33,497 nucleotides of DNA. It comes from Hymenoscyphus infarciens (lineage: Eukaryota > Ascomycota > Leotiomycetes > Helotiales > Helotiaceae). A program made the position numbers and the translations under genes. Of this stretch, positions 8,803-19,640 are shown piece after piece. Location: assembly GCA_001414345.1 (NCBI GenBank), contig LLCB01000460.1, forward strand, positions 1-33,497, written 5' to 3'. Position 1 is the first letter of the stretch, and every line of letters begins with the position of its first letter. The notes under the pieces are model-generated. The model had not been told where the DNA came from and made no database searches. It worked only from the letters and a program-made list of their open reading frames with translations.

Positions 8803-11800
8803 TTAGCGATTTAAGAACTAGTATAGAATAGTATAAGAGACTCTTTTAGCTACTTCTTAAGCTTAAAATATAATATAATCTAGTTAAATAAGGTAGTAGT
8901 ACTCTTTATATATAAAAGATACTTAAAAGTAAGCTAGATATATACTATAAATAAGAACTAGGTAAGTATAATAATAGAGAAGAGAGTAGATAAGATAATA
9001 GTCTACTTAGTCTATAACTTATAAATAGAGTAGATACTAATTAAAAATATACTCTAGTAAGTAAGACTAAGAAAAGTACTTATAAAAGGTAATCTAAATA
9101 CTTACTACTCTTTATAAGATATATATAAAAGATATAATAAGAATATAGACCTTCTTTTTAAACTTACTATACTATAAGTACTAGAGAGGGATATACTTTA
9201 TAGTAAAGCTATATAAAAAAGAGAGAGCTCTTATAACTTTATAATTAACCTTACCTTCTCTACTAAGAATATAGTAACTTAGTAAAGGTCTCTAGATCTA
9301 CTAAGATTAGACTATATAGCTTAACTCCTTATAATAAAAGTAAAAGAAGAGAGAAAGATACTATTAGTACTTAGATTTAGCTAAAGACTAATAAAGAAGA
9401 TCCTAGTTAAAGTAGAAGCCTCTTACTTAGAAATACTTATAATCTAAAATATATAAGAACTTAAGAAAATAGTATAGAGACTTATAAAAGACTTTTAAAG
9501 AATAGTAAAGGCTTTAATACTACTTTAAAAGCTAGATAGAGAGAAGGTATAGCCTTAGTAGAATATAGAGGTTAAAGAAGTATTAAAGAAGATAAGGAAA
9601 TATAAAAAGACTTAGAAGGAGTACTAAATAAGAAGCTTAAGGTAATAGCTTAATAACGCTTTTTAAGAACTCTAAATAGTAAGTAGAAAGGTAAAGATAA
9701 AGAGCTAGAGAGAGGTATTAGTAGAGGTAGTAAAGGATAAAAGAAAACTCTAGATACTTAAGAAGTAAGTATACTTTAAAAGATATATAAGACTAGAAGT
9801 ACTAGTACTACTAATACTTATATTACTTAATAGAATAAAAGATAAGACTTATTAAGAGAAGGCTTATATTCTTATAGAAAAGTTCTTTCTAGAGTTAATA
9901 GCTAGCTACTTAAGCGTTCTTAATAAGGACTAGAATACTAAGAGCTTTTCTAAAAAGTACTTAGTAAGCTAATATATAACTAAGAAGTATATTAAGATAG
10001 CTATAAAATTAGTATTATAGAAAGTACTAGGATTTAATATACTAGTAAATAGCTTTCTAAAAGCTTATAATAAACTGCTTTATAAAGTACTTATTATAAT
10101 AGTAGAAGTAAGCTTTTACTTATAATACTTCTTATTCTACTTTTACTATATAAAAGTAGTAATACTAAGAAAACTAAGTAAAATAACTAAGGAGTAGAGT
10201 AAGGTAGAGGTCTACTAGCTAATAGTACTACTCTTAACTATAAGTAAGATTCTTAAAAAAGTAATAGTATAAAGGCTTATATAGCTTATAAAGGAAATAG
10301 TAATACTACTAGAGCTATAAATAAGTAACTAGAAGTATTAAAATATAGAGCTAGTAATTAGAATAGTAATAGAGAGTATATATATAGTATAGGAAAATAA
10401 GAGCTATATATTCTTAACTTAACTAGATATAGTAAGAGCTTTTAACTAAGTAGACTATATATAGCTACTTTATATATTAAAAGAGAAGAAGGTTTTATAA
10501 TAAGTAGTAATATAGATAAGAAGCTTTCTTTCTAGATAAAGGGCTATACTATTCTTTAATAGATAATTAGTAGATAAAAGAGACTTTAAATAAGGTATTT
10601 TATAAGAATTAGTACTATTACTAATACTATTTATTCTCTTTACCTTGATATTATATAAGAACTTAGTAAGAATTAATAAGCTTATTATAGTAGGCTTTAT
10701 AGATAATATAAATCTACTTATAATATTAAAAAGTATAGTAGTAAACTATAGAATACTTAAAATAGCTTAGAGAATATATAATAAGTAAGTAAATAAGTAA
10801 GAGATAGCTTTTAGCTTAGAAAAGATAGTACTTATATAGTTTATAAGAATAAGAGTATTATAGAAGGAGATAGTCTAGTTTAAAGAGATAAAGCTTATAC
10901 TAGGTAAGTATATAAGGTTTCTAGAAGTAGAGCTTAATAGGAAACTAAACTAAAAGGTATACTAAGAAAGAGTTTAGAAAAAGCTTATAATATAAACCTT
11001 TATACTTATAAGGCTTACTAGAAAGATATAGAGAGTAGACTACTACTAAGTAAGGTAGATATATATAGTAGTAATAAGGAGTATAATAGTATATAAGGCG
11101 TTAGCGTAGTACTATACTATATTAAAAGAAGAGAATATAAAAGGAATAGTAAAGAGCTTCTTTATATAATAATTAAGATATTTATAAGTAGTAATAGAGG
11201 TATATAAAGCTACTCTAGTTTAGAGCTTAGAAGTTAAAGTAGACTATATACTAATTAACCTATACTTTAACTTATAAATAGCTACTTTTAAGAGGAAGCT
11301 CTAAAAGTCTAAGCTAGAGGAACTAATCTAGAATACTTATAAATATATAATAATATAGCTAAAGAGGAGAAGAAAGAGTAGACTAATAAAGGTAAAGAAA
11401 GTAATATTATACTTATAGATAGTAAGGTAGAAGTAAGAAGAAGAGTAGAGAGTAGAAGGAGTAAGATTTAAGTATAATACTATACTTATAGAATAGAAGA
11501 ACTATCTAAAGACTTAAAAGAGAAGAACTTAAGAGAGGAACTTAATATAATATATAGAAGTATTAGATAAAGTAGACCTAGATAAGTAAGAGCTATAAAA
11601 GGTTTATAAGAGGCTTACTAAGATAAAGAGCTTACTACTTATCTAGATATAAATAGAGGTAATAAGACTAAACGCTTTCCTCTTTATAAGAAGAGTACTA
11701 AACTAGGTTATACTATAGTATATTTATATAAATAGTAGAGAGATAGTAGAATACCTAGTTCTATTTTACTAGAATATTCTATAAGAAAGAGATAAACTTA

Positions 11801-12291
11801 TAAAAGCTCTAGAAAAGAGAATTAAGGATCTATAAGAGCTAAGAAGAGTACTAGTAAATAGGAAACTAGTACTAAGAGTAACTACTTAGCTACTTAGACT
11901 AGAGAGACTCTAGGAGTATAAGCTAATACTAGAATTACTTAAGAAGAGAGAGAAAAGTAAGAAAGAAGTAAAAGAAAGAGAGAAATAGAAAGAGAAAGCC
12001 GAGGTATACTAGAAAGTAAGACTTCGACTTTAATAATTCTAGAAGTAAATATATCTCTTATACTACTAATATACACTTTAGTAGATTAAATACGTTAACT
12101 TACTATATCTCTCTATTATATTACTAAGTTAGAGAGATAAGCTCTAAATAGATAGTAGTAAGAACTAAAGAAAAAGAGAATTATACTTATAAGAAAGCTT
12201 AAGAGATAAAGAAGAACGAGCTAAAAAGCTATATAAACTAGAATAGAAGATATACTACTTACTCTTAGAGCTCGGCCTACGGCCTACGTAG
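8803..12291 (+). pseudogene. LINE ORF2 (endonuclease-reverse transcriptase), RIP-inactivated
   Basis: All landmarks fall in one reading frame over 3.5 kb, with only TAA/TAG interruptions. ILAI.EL..N at 8803 is the QEPW block of an APE endonuclease. GNLNTYY at 9088 corresponds to GDFNTHH, and LDLLRLDYIA near 9295 to the PGLDHIA block. The reverse transcriptase runs about 9900-11150, with GFIDN at 10693-10707 in place of GFxDD, then EKIVLI and RFLEVELNRKLN (the FLGVxLD block). RVDYYQVR.IYIVVIRSI near 11030 is the thumb. NSREIVEYLVLFY at 11731 matches the C-terminal zinc region of LINE RTs. The frame ends LELGLRPT and TAG (12289). The product would nick target DNA and copy the element RNA. One of the two catalytic Asp codons reads Asn. 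Confidence 0.8.
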
Positions 12292-12365
12292 CGTAAGAAT
12301 AATAATAATACTTACTATAGAGTAAGATAATAAAGAGAGTCTTTTATTATTATTATTATAATCTA

Positions 12366-13011
12366 AAAAGCGCTCTCTTAGTATCGACTATCTTAAGAGC
12401 GCTAAGTATATAAAAGAGCTAAGTCTATATAATTTATAATTTATATACGCGATATTTAAAAGAGAGAAATTAATATCTATAGAGATATTTAGTAGTTTAG
12501 ATTCTTATTAATTCTTTTAAATAATCTAGGATTATTTAAAGCTAAATAATTCTAAATAATTCTAAATAATCTAATCTAAATAGAGCTTTAAGCTTATTAT
12601 TTCCTAACTATTTATCTATTATTAATAAGATACGCTCTTCTTATATAATATACGCTTATAATTAAACCTTGAATTATTATATATATAAAGCTCGAATTAA
12701 AGTCTATTAAGATATCTATTTAATAGTAGATAAAAAAAACGTAAAAAGAGCCTAGGTTTCTTTCTAAAAAAATAATATTAAAAAAGAGATTATCTTATAT
12801 ATAAAGTTAAGAAAAAGAAGATAATACTCTTAGTTATATATCTAGTCTTTTAAAGAAGTCTTAAAAAGAGTCTTTTTATTATACTTAGCTTAGAGAGCTT
12901 TCTACGTCTTTTCGTTATTAGTACTTAATAGAATACTAGAGTAGTGTTTTTAATAGTATAGTTTATAATTACTAGTCGCTTATATATACTAATAGATTAT
13001 TTTCTTATAAA
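12366..13011. other. RIP-degraded DNA, unidentified
   Basis: AT-rich sequence between the LINE end and the target duplication of miniature element B. It contains a short run of tctaaataat repeats near 12550-12580. The minus strand gives a K/Y/S-rich frame that may continue with 14690-14011 once element B is removed. No family recognised. Confidence 0.5.
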
Positions 13012-13016
13012 GATAT

Positions 13017-13129
13017 TATAACGTATTTTTAAGTTGAAAACGCTCTAAGAAGCCTTATATTTAGAGATAAAAACTCTACTATATATATAGAGGAAAAGAG
13101 GTTACGTAAGACTCTCTTTTTCTATAATA
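13017..13129 (-). repeat. LTR of miniature element B (3' LTR in element sense)
   Basis: 113 bases, the reverse complement of the element A LTRs apart from mostly transition changes; ends read TATAACG...CTATAATA on the plus strand. Confidence 0.8.
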
Positions 13130-13892
13130 TATCTCTTAAGTCTAGGAGAGATAGCTTCCTAGGCTTATAATAAAACTAGATTATAAAAGAACCTCTTAAC
13201 TATATCGCTCTCTATTTCTACTATAGAGAAACCTTCAAAGCTATATAGATTACTTTAAACTCTTAAATAGCGATTTTATAGTATTTAAGAGTAAAGTCCT
13301 ACTTCTAGATTCTATCTAACTTCCTCTCTTATACTCTAGTACGTTATTAGCTCTAGCTTTAGTAAAGATAGTAGGTAGCGTTCGTAGATATAGTAGCTCG
13401 TAGTTAGCGTTGTATTTGTACTAGCTTTATAGAGTACTAGGCTTCTGAATTCGAATATATCTTCGAGTACTCTTTTGAGTTTCTAGTTTAAAAAGACACT
13501 TCTAAGAGTAATAGTAGCTAGCTTCGTAGCTAGGCTTATATCTTCTATAAAGAGCTTTATACGAGCTTGTCGAGAGAGTAAGCTACTAAATTAAGATATA
13601 TCTACTTATAGTAAGGCTTTTGTTATATTCAAAGCTAAGAGCGTTCTATAGAAGAGTTCTATCTACGCTTATTAGAAGAGTTCTTATTCGTGCTTATTAG
13701 AAGAGTTCTATATTTAAAGTTAGAAGAGCTCTACTCGTAGTAGAGCTTCTAAATACTCGTCGAATATAAGTATTAAGAAGAGGTTGATTATACTAACTCT
13801 AATAGCGGAGAGCGTTCTAAATACGTAGTAATATATTAAATATATAAGTAGAAGTTATAGATTATACTCTATATATAAACCGGGCTTATAAC

Positions 13893-14005
13893 TATAACGT
13901 ATTTTTAGGTTAAAAACGCTCTAAGAAACCTTATATTCAGAGGTGAAAACTCTATTATATATATAGAGGAAAAGAGGTTATATAAGACTCTCTTTTTCTA
14001 TAATA
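13893..14005 (-). repeat. LTR of miniature element B (5' LTR in element sense)
   Basis: 113 bases, same length and ends as 13017-13129. It is slightly less mutated than its partner (it keeps attcagaggtgaaaact). Confidence 0.8.
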
Positions 14006-14010
14006 GATAT

Positions 14011-14690
14011 TCTACTTATATATATTATATCTCTATATACGTATATTCGTCTTTAATAATATACTAACTTAAATAAGATAATAGCTTCTTAAATAAGTAC
14101 GAGTTCGTAGTCTTTAGCTTAGAAGCTAGTCTTCGATAATTTAGTAGTAGTATAAGCTCTTTATTTATTATATTAGCTTAAGTTCTTTTTAGTAACGTTT
14201 CTTACTCTTCTAAAGTAATTCTAATAAGATAAAGCTAGATAAGAGCTAAAATAGACTATTTTAGAAATAATTAAAAGTATTATAATATATATAGAGTTTC
14301 AAGAGTTTAGTATTATTAAGTAAGTTTATAAAAGAGACTAAAACTTCTAGAGATCTAATTAGCTTATTAGCTTAGAAGAACTATTTTATAATTACGTAAC
14401 TTAATATATTAGTAAATAGTAATATATTATTAATAAATAATATATTATAAGTATACTTCTACTTAATAGAATACTTATTAGATATCTCTCTAATATTTTA
14501 TTAATAGTATTAGTATCTAAGTCTAAATATCTCTTAAATTCTTATTTAAAGATATATTATTAAAAAGGTACTTCTTTTAGATAAATATTTATAGAAATCT
14601 TAAAAAAACTAGGTAACTTAAAAAACTCTAGCTAAAGAGCTAAAAATAACTCTAGTAGTTCTTCCTTCTAGCTCTCTTTATAGATATGAT
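14011..14690. other. RIP-degraded DNA, unidentified, ends at the gene island
   Basis: AT-rich sequence to the right of element B. Base composition changes to normal between about 14690 and 14740. The minus strand reads a long frame with only TAA/TAG interruptions (NYRRLASQLKTTNSYLFKK near 14125-14185), which I cannot assign. Confidence 0.5.
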
Positions 14691-14739
14691 TTAGACGAAG
14701 GTCGAGAAAGATAAACTATTAGATATGAATTAAATCCGA

Positions 14740-17440
14740 TGTATATTAAGCTAATATATCAGGAGAAGAAGTATATCTTTCGAAGATCTAATCTCTTCGC
14801 CGCGCTCGGATTTACTCTAGATCCCGAACTTCCTTGGCATGAAAGAGCCAAAGCAGAAAGCAATAGAACGCGGAAAATATTTGAGAGCGGCTCTATGAAA
14901 TATACCTTGATATTACTCTCCCCCCCCCCCCCCCCCCCTCTCTCTCTCTCTCCCCCCCCCTCTCTCTCTCTCTCTCTCTTAAATCGACATCTTTAAAATA
15001 TTAGACCCACACAGCACAAAATAGAATAGCAAAGAAGCTTCTATTGGCTAAACACCCTGACCTTACCAGGACTTTACACAGCCTCCCTCAGTCTCCACTC
15101 GACCCAATTTACATATACTTAAGGGGGGGGAGAGTACATGTCAAATTTTGAAAAAAAGATTTGATATTCCTCACTGAATAAGACTGGTTCCGGGTGAAAA
15201 CCCGACCAATGGTAATTTGCCGGGATGACCTTTTGACTAGCAATGCTGGTTTAAAATAAAATATTTGACTATAATCCGAGAATTATAGAGTGGAAAAAAT
15301 GATGCCATCGAGAAACCTTGTTCTCGCATGTAATTTGAGAAGGAGGTAGATGTCGTGCAGTTGAAAATGCTTAACAACCTTCTTTGTGAAATAGAAAAAT
15401 GGTATGAACAGCCTTCTTGTCCAAGATGATCGCCAGCTGAATGTGAAGAACACCATGGACAAGACAACACCCCAAAAGGGATACCCAGCTGAGATCTAGA
15501 TATGAAATATGTCGTACATGACGGGTAACTGCAGGATTCCGCCTGGGTGGTTTTTTTGTGACCTGCTTGATAGGTAACGGGATGATATATCAGAGACCCC
15601 AATATTATACGAAAGGAGATGGCAGCTCCGTGGCTGAAGGAGGAATGGTGGTACTGATTTCCAAAAAGGAAAGTTTGAGGTTTGACGACTGCCTCCGAAT
15701 CGTAAGGCTGAGCCGTTATCTGATTGAACATGAGTCGCGTGGGTGTCGAGTACGGTCTTGGTTTACGGTTTCTGACTACTTCCGGAACCGGATGTGGATC
15801 GATGGTGCCATACTTGATGATTGATCCTTTTCGCATCTTCGATCCAATCAACCCTCTCCACCACAACTGTCATGACACGACGAGGAATTTCCTCTTTTGG
15901 ATTTTTCTGCCAGTGATACTCGTACATGAGGAACCACGATGTTGTACATTCCAATCCTGACCATGGAAATGCGACGACGTGGAAGTCCCTTGCGCGGCAC
16001 GTTGTCGTATTTCAACGTGTCCCATTCCGTACCCCTCATTTTGCCACATTTTGCCCCTCTCCCAGCTGGGCAAGCCGCTAGGAATTGAGCTGGCGAAACA
16101 ACCAATCTGGGGACAGAGAAATGACGTTCAATTGCCACTAAACCCCTAACGGCTGGTTTCATGCGAATCTGGGGACTTGTCTGCAGCAGAAACAGGAACC
16201 GTAACCAGCCAGCTTGATGCTGACCGAGCTTGATGGATCCTGCCTTCCCTGGCGAGGCTGGTGAGAGCATGAGGAGGGTATCTCAGTGGATGAGATGGAC
16301 ATGACTCGAGGCTGTGTCTGGCGAAGCTTCTGCAAGGCTATGAAGGGGGATGTTGATGGTCAAAAGGCGTGGGTTGACGAGAGAGCATATCAAAGTTTGT
16401 TCATCCAAGTGTAGAAGCATTGAGACGTGGCACCGATACAAGCCGAAGGATGGCCGGCGATAAATGTCGATGCCCCCCTTTTTTTTCTCCAAGATAATCA
16501 GCCAGAACAACCGTATCACATGGCTCGCTGCATGTCCAGCTGGAGTCCGAGAGGGCAGGTGTTTTGGTCCAGGTATTGCCGGTCAGCAAGTGGAAGGGAG
16601 AGCCAAAAGAGGGGGCCCGTTGGGCAGCGAGGTGGCCAAGAGGAAGGAACCACGGGCAAGAAATGGAGGGTGCCACCTGCAGAGATGCCTGGCGTGAAGG
16701 ACTTTTTAACCGAAAGCGGGAAAGGTGAAGCTATTCACAAGTCGTAGATTTCGACATAGACAACCAGCAACGCCACAAATTTTGAACTCAGCCCTGGTCG
16801 AGGTATAAAATGATTCGAGTGGGAATTTCGAGGAATTTCATCGAGGCGGCGTCGTAGAAAGTAGTGATGAATTATGGGAGGGATTCTTGATGCCTGGCTT
16901 GTGCGGCGAGGGAGGGTCGGGAGATGCGCCAGGCTGCTGATAAGAAAAAAGAAAAAAGAAAAATGCAGGAAGCACCTCAGCGACGGGAGCTGGCAATTTC
17001 AATATTGAATGTCACTGAAACCGAATGCGACGCGATGCTGTTCCCATGTTGCCCCTCGACTGGACTGATTTGGGAGAATTTGAGTGGTGGTGTTATCTCT
17101 CGCAGGCGGCAGAGGGTGTTCATCTATCCTGAAGTGTCCCAAAGGGGTTTGGCGTGGATTCGGATGACAATGCAATTGCGTTTTTTGGAAGAGCGATCAC
17201 AACATCGCATACGGGCCACTGCTGCTACTGCTGTCGCTGCCACTGCCACTCCCACTACTCCCGCTACTTCCACTACTCCCACTCACTTCTTTCCCCAGGA
17301 AATGGCTGTCTGGCTTTGCTATGCTATGCTGCCTATGCTGCCTACCTATGCTATGACTTGCCATGGCTCAAGAAGCTGATCCGGCACCGGCATGGAGGAG
17401 CTTGTGCCCTTTGTCCTGACCGCCCTCTGATGTAAGTTAT
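14740..17440. other. Long non-coding region upstream of choline sulfatase
   Basis: 2.7 kb of normal composition without a convincing gene. The longest frame (15237-15866, minus, 209 codons) has no recognisable domain, no Kozak support and poor composition; smaller overlapping frames on both strands look random. It holds a C/CT microsatellite (14917-14980), a G run (15123-15131), a TATAAAA at 16804-16810 that could be an alternative distal promoter, and a low-complexity run of CTG/CAC-like hexamers at about 17215-17290. It is likely promoter and intergenic DNA. Confidence 0.55.
14917..14980. repeat. Poly-C / (TC)n microsatellite
   Basis: A run of 19 C (14920-14938), then TC repeats, nine C (14952-14960) and about ten TC repeats. 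It lies at the left edge of the gene island. Length may be unreliable in any assembly. Confidence 0.95.
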
Positions 17441-17452
17441 ACCAGCTATACA

Positions 17453-17460
17453 TATATAAG
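17453..17460 (+). promoter_or_regulatory. Putative TATA box of the choline sulfatase gene
   Basis: TATATAAG about 390 bases before the ATG, followed by a strongly pyrimidine-rich leader, the usual arrangement in filamentous fungi. From about 17470 to 17846 there is no ATG, so the annotated start would be the first one in a transcript starting just downstream. A second candidate, TATAAAA, lies at 16804. Confidence 0.45.
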
Positions 17461-17469
17461 GTATATATG

Positions 17470-17846
17470 AATCTCTATTTCCTCCTCCTTCTCTCTCAAT
17501 TTCCCCATCTTCTCCCCACCATCCTACCTCTTCCCTCACTCCCGTCTTCACGCTTCACCCTCTTCACGCTTCACCCTCTTCACGCTTGCTTCACTACTTC
17601 AGCCTTCACTCTCAGCATTAGGCAATACAACCAAGAAATCACACAATCCCCTTCTCTTCCCTTCTCTATCCTTCTTCCTCTTCTCCCTCTTCCTCCCTGC
17701 AAACAACTCCAACCCTCCAGATCGGAACAACCTCATCCTCCACTCCACCCCGCCTGCGCTCCACATCCACACGCGACCACGCCGATTCAGGCACAAGACC
17801 AATCTCCACCCTCCAACAAAGCAAAGCCTCTTGAACACTCTTCACC
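17470..17846 (+). promoter_or_regulatory. Pyrimidine-rich 5' leader with 16-base tandem repeat
   Basis: A CT-rich tract typical of fungal core promoters and 5' UTRs. It contains tcttcacgcttcaccc twice (17545-17560, 17561-17576) and a third diverged copy to 17592. It has no ATG. An in-frame TGA at 17832-17834 closes the choline sulfatase frame upstream of its start. Confidence 0.55.
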
Positions 17847-19640
17847 ATGGCGCCCGATCTCAACTCAGTTCCCATCTCTCCTCGCCAACGCTTCGCAACT
17901 CCCTCTCCTCCCTCTGGTATGGCTTCACCACCAATTCAATATGCCGCCTCTCCTTCTGGCAAGCAGCCAAATATCTTGTATATCATGGCAGACCAATTGG
18001 CAGCTCCTCTCCTCAAGATGCACAACCCAAAGTCGCAGATCAAGACTCCCAATCTAGACGCTTTGGCAGCTGGCGCCGTGGTTTTTGACTCTGCTTACTG
18101 CCCCTCACCTTTGTGTGCCCCCAGCCGAATGTCCATGGTCTCTGGCCAACTCCCCACCAAGATCGGCTCGTATGACAATGCTTCCTCCATTGATCCAAGC
18201 ATCCCAACATATGCCCACTACCTTCGTGCGGCTGGCTATGAGACCACATTGGCGGGCAAGATGCACTTTATTGGAGAGCAATTGCATGGTTATGAGAGCC
18301 GTTTGACTAGCGACATCTATCCTGGTGACTATGGTTGGGCTGTCAACTGGGAGGATCCAGAGCGCAGATTGGAATGGTACCACAATGCTAGCTCCATCCT
18401 GCAAGCTGGTCCCTGTGTGCGCAGCAATCAGCTTGATTACGATGAGGAGGTCATGTACAAGTAAGTCTTTCAATTCGTCCTACCTGTCAGAATCCATACT
18501 AACAAATCTAGATCCAAGCAGTTCATGTATGACCACGTTCGCAAGGGTGCCAATGCCAGACCATTCTGCATGACTGTCTCCTTGACCCATCCTCACGATC
18601 CATACACAATTGAGAAGAAGTTCTGGGACCTCTATGAGGATGTTGATATTGATCTGCCAGATGTCAACATTCCACAAGAGGAACTTGATTCTCACAGTCA
18701 GCGCCTGCTCAGAGTCTGTGATCTCTGGGGCAAGAAGTTCACTGCTGATGAGGTCAAGCGAGCCAGACGAGCTTACTACGGCGCAGTCTCCTATGTTGAT
18801 GATTGCATTGGACGTTTGCTTCAAACCCTCAAAGACTGCCGTTTGGATGAGGATACCATTGTCGTCTTCAGCGGTGATCACGGAGACATGCTTGGGGAGC
18901 GTGGTCTCTGGTACAAGATGTCTTACTTTGAAGCCTCAGTTCGTGTCCCGCTTTTGGTCCACCACCCTGCAACTTTCAAGCCACATCACGTATCCGCCAA
19001 TGTTTCCACTTTGGACATCCTCCCAACCCTTGTTGACATCGTCCACACCAAATTATGGGATGGTCTACCAATGGATGGAAGTTCTTTGCTGCCCCACCTT
19101 CAAGATGTATCGGGTGGATCCGATACCGTATTCGCCGAGTACTGTGGCGAGGGGACCATCGCTCCAATGATGATGATTCGTCGTGGCGATTGGAAATACA
19201 TCACCTGCCCCGCAGACCCAGATCAATTGTACAACCTTGGTACCGATCCAAAGGAACTCGTCAACCTCGCCGCTCTCACTCCAAAGAACTCGCTCTTCAC
19301 CGAGGAAGTTGCAAAGACACTCGAGGCTTTCGTTGCGGAGGCCAAGGCTAAATGGGATATGGAAAAGATTACCAACGACGTTCTCGTCTCTCAGCGTCAA
19401 CGACGGTTGGTTTGGACTGCTCTCAAGCAAGGTCACTTTACCAGTTGGGACCACAATCCAAACGATGATGGGAGAGAAAAGTATATTCGCTCTCACATTC
19501 CTCTCGATGATTTGGAGTTGAAGGCTCGTTTCCCTGCTGTTGATGCCAAGGGCAGAGACATGTATACGGGACTTGGGGGTGTCGGTGCTGGTGGGATGGG
19601 TGGTGTTGTTGTTGAGCAGGCTGGAGCTCATGGTCAATGA
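17847..19640 (+). CDS. Choline sulfatase (EC 3.1.6.6)
   Basis: Two exons (17847-18460, 18512-19640) give 580 residues. The enzyme hydrolyses choline-O-sulfate, a fungal sulfur store and osmolyte, to choline and sulfate. No signal peptide or membrane segment is seen, so it should be cytosolic. Motifs: PNILYIMADQ at 41-50 (metal-binding Asp), the sulfatase signature CAPSR at 90-94 whose Cys is converted to formylglycine, GKMHF at 137-141, HPHDP at 231-235, GDHGDMLGE at 326-334, LYNL at 444-447. The C-terminal WTALKQGHFTSWD...YIR (about 506-531) matches the extra C-terminal domain specific to choline sulfatases. Compared with bacterial enzymes there is a 38-residue Pro/Ser-rich N-terminal extension and a Gly-rich tail (559-580). 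The start has a good context (CACCATGG), is the first ATG after the leader and follows an in-frame stop; Met25 is an alternative. All key residues are present and the sequence shows no RIP. Sulfur-limitation control is known for fungal homologues, but I saw no clear binding site. Confidence 0.95.
18461..18511 (+). other. Intron of the choline sulfatase gene
   Basis: 51 bases with donor GTAAGT, branch site TACTAAC at 18497-18503 and acceptor CTAG ending at 18511. It splits a Lys codon (AA/A, residue 205); splicing joins EEVMYK to SKQFMYDH in frame. The earlier AG at 18490 lacks a branch site. Confidence 0.93.

Larger units (their letters stand above)
6900..12365 (+). mobile_element. Tad-like LINE (non-LTR retrotransposon), RIP-inactivated
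   Basis: A plus-strand element with a nucleic-acid-binding-type first region, an APE-type endonuclease, a LINE reverse transcriptase and a C-terminal Cys/His region, in the order of fungal Tad1-clade LINEs. The 5' end is placed only roughly (a tagtag microsatellite lies at about 6898-6917). The 3' end is near aataataataat (about 12299-12311) and tattattattat (about 12345-12357), which are inverted to each other. There are no LTRs of its own. It abuts the copia remnant on the left and is interrupted by a solo LTR at 7691-8041. Target-site duplications were not found. Confidence 0.75.
13017..14005 (-). mobile_element. Miniature LTR retroelement, copy B (inverted relative to A)
   Basis: Two 113-base direct repeats (13017-13129 and 13893-14005) flank 763 internal bases, all reverse-complementary to copy A. 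The 5-mer gatat stands directly on both sides (13012-13016 and 14006-14010), a perfect target duplication. The internal part nearest 13130 matches the right part of copy A; homology runs to about 13570. About 300 further bases, absent from A, include a 24-base tandem repeat around tagaagagttct (four copies, 13648-13735). So either A lost this segment or B gained it. RIP transitions are spread over the whole copy. Confidence 0.85.

Noticed and set aside
14739..14996. 85-codon frame ending in poly-Pro and Ser-Leu repeats
   Set aside because: The second half is just the poly-C/TC microsatellite translated, and the first half has no known similarity.
15237..15866. 209-codon minus-strand frame upstream of choline sulfatase, with overlapping frames on both strands up to 16270
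   Set aside because: No recognisable domain, low-quality composition, no promoter or splice context, and equally long overlapping frames on the other strand. It is most likely a chance frame in GC-normal intergenic DNA.
17467..18057. 196-codon plus-strand frame overlapping the choline sulfatase start in another frame
   Set aside because: It is the translated CT-rich leader (Pro/Ser/Leu-rich) and runs into the real gene out of frame. Its ATG is only 7 bases after the TATA box, so it is unlikely to be in the transcript.
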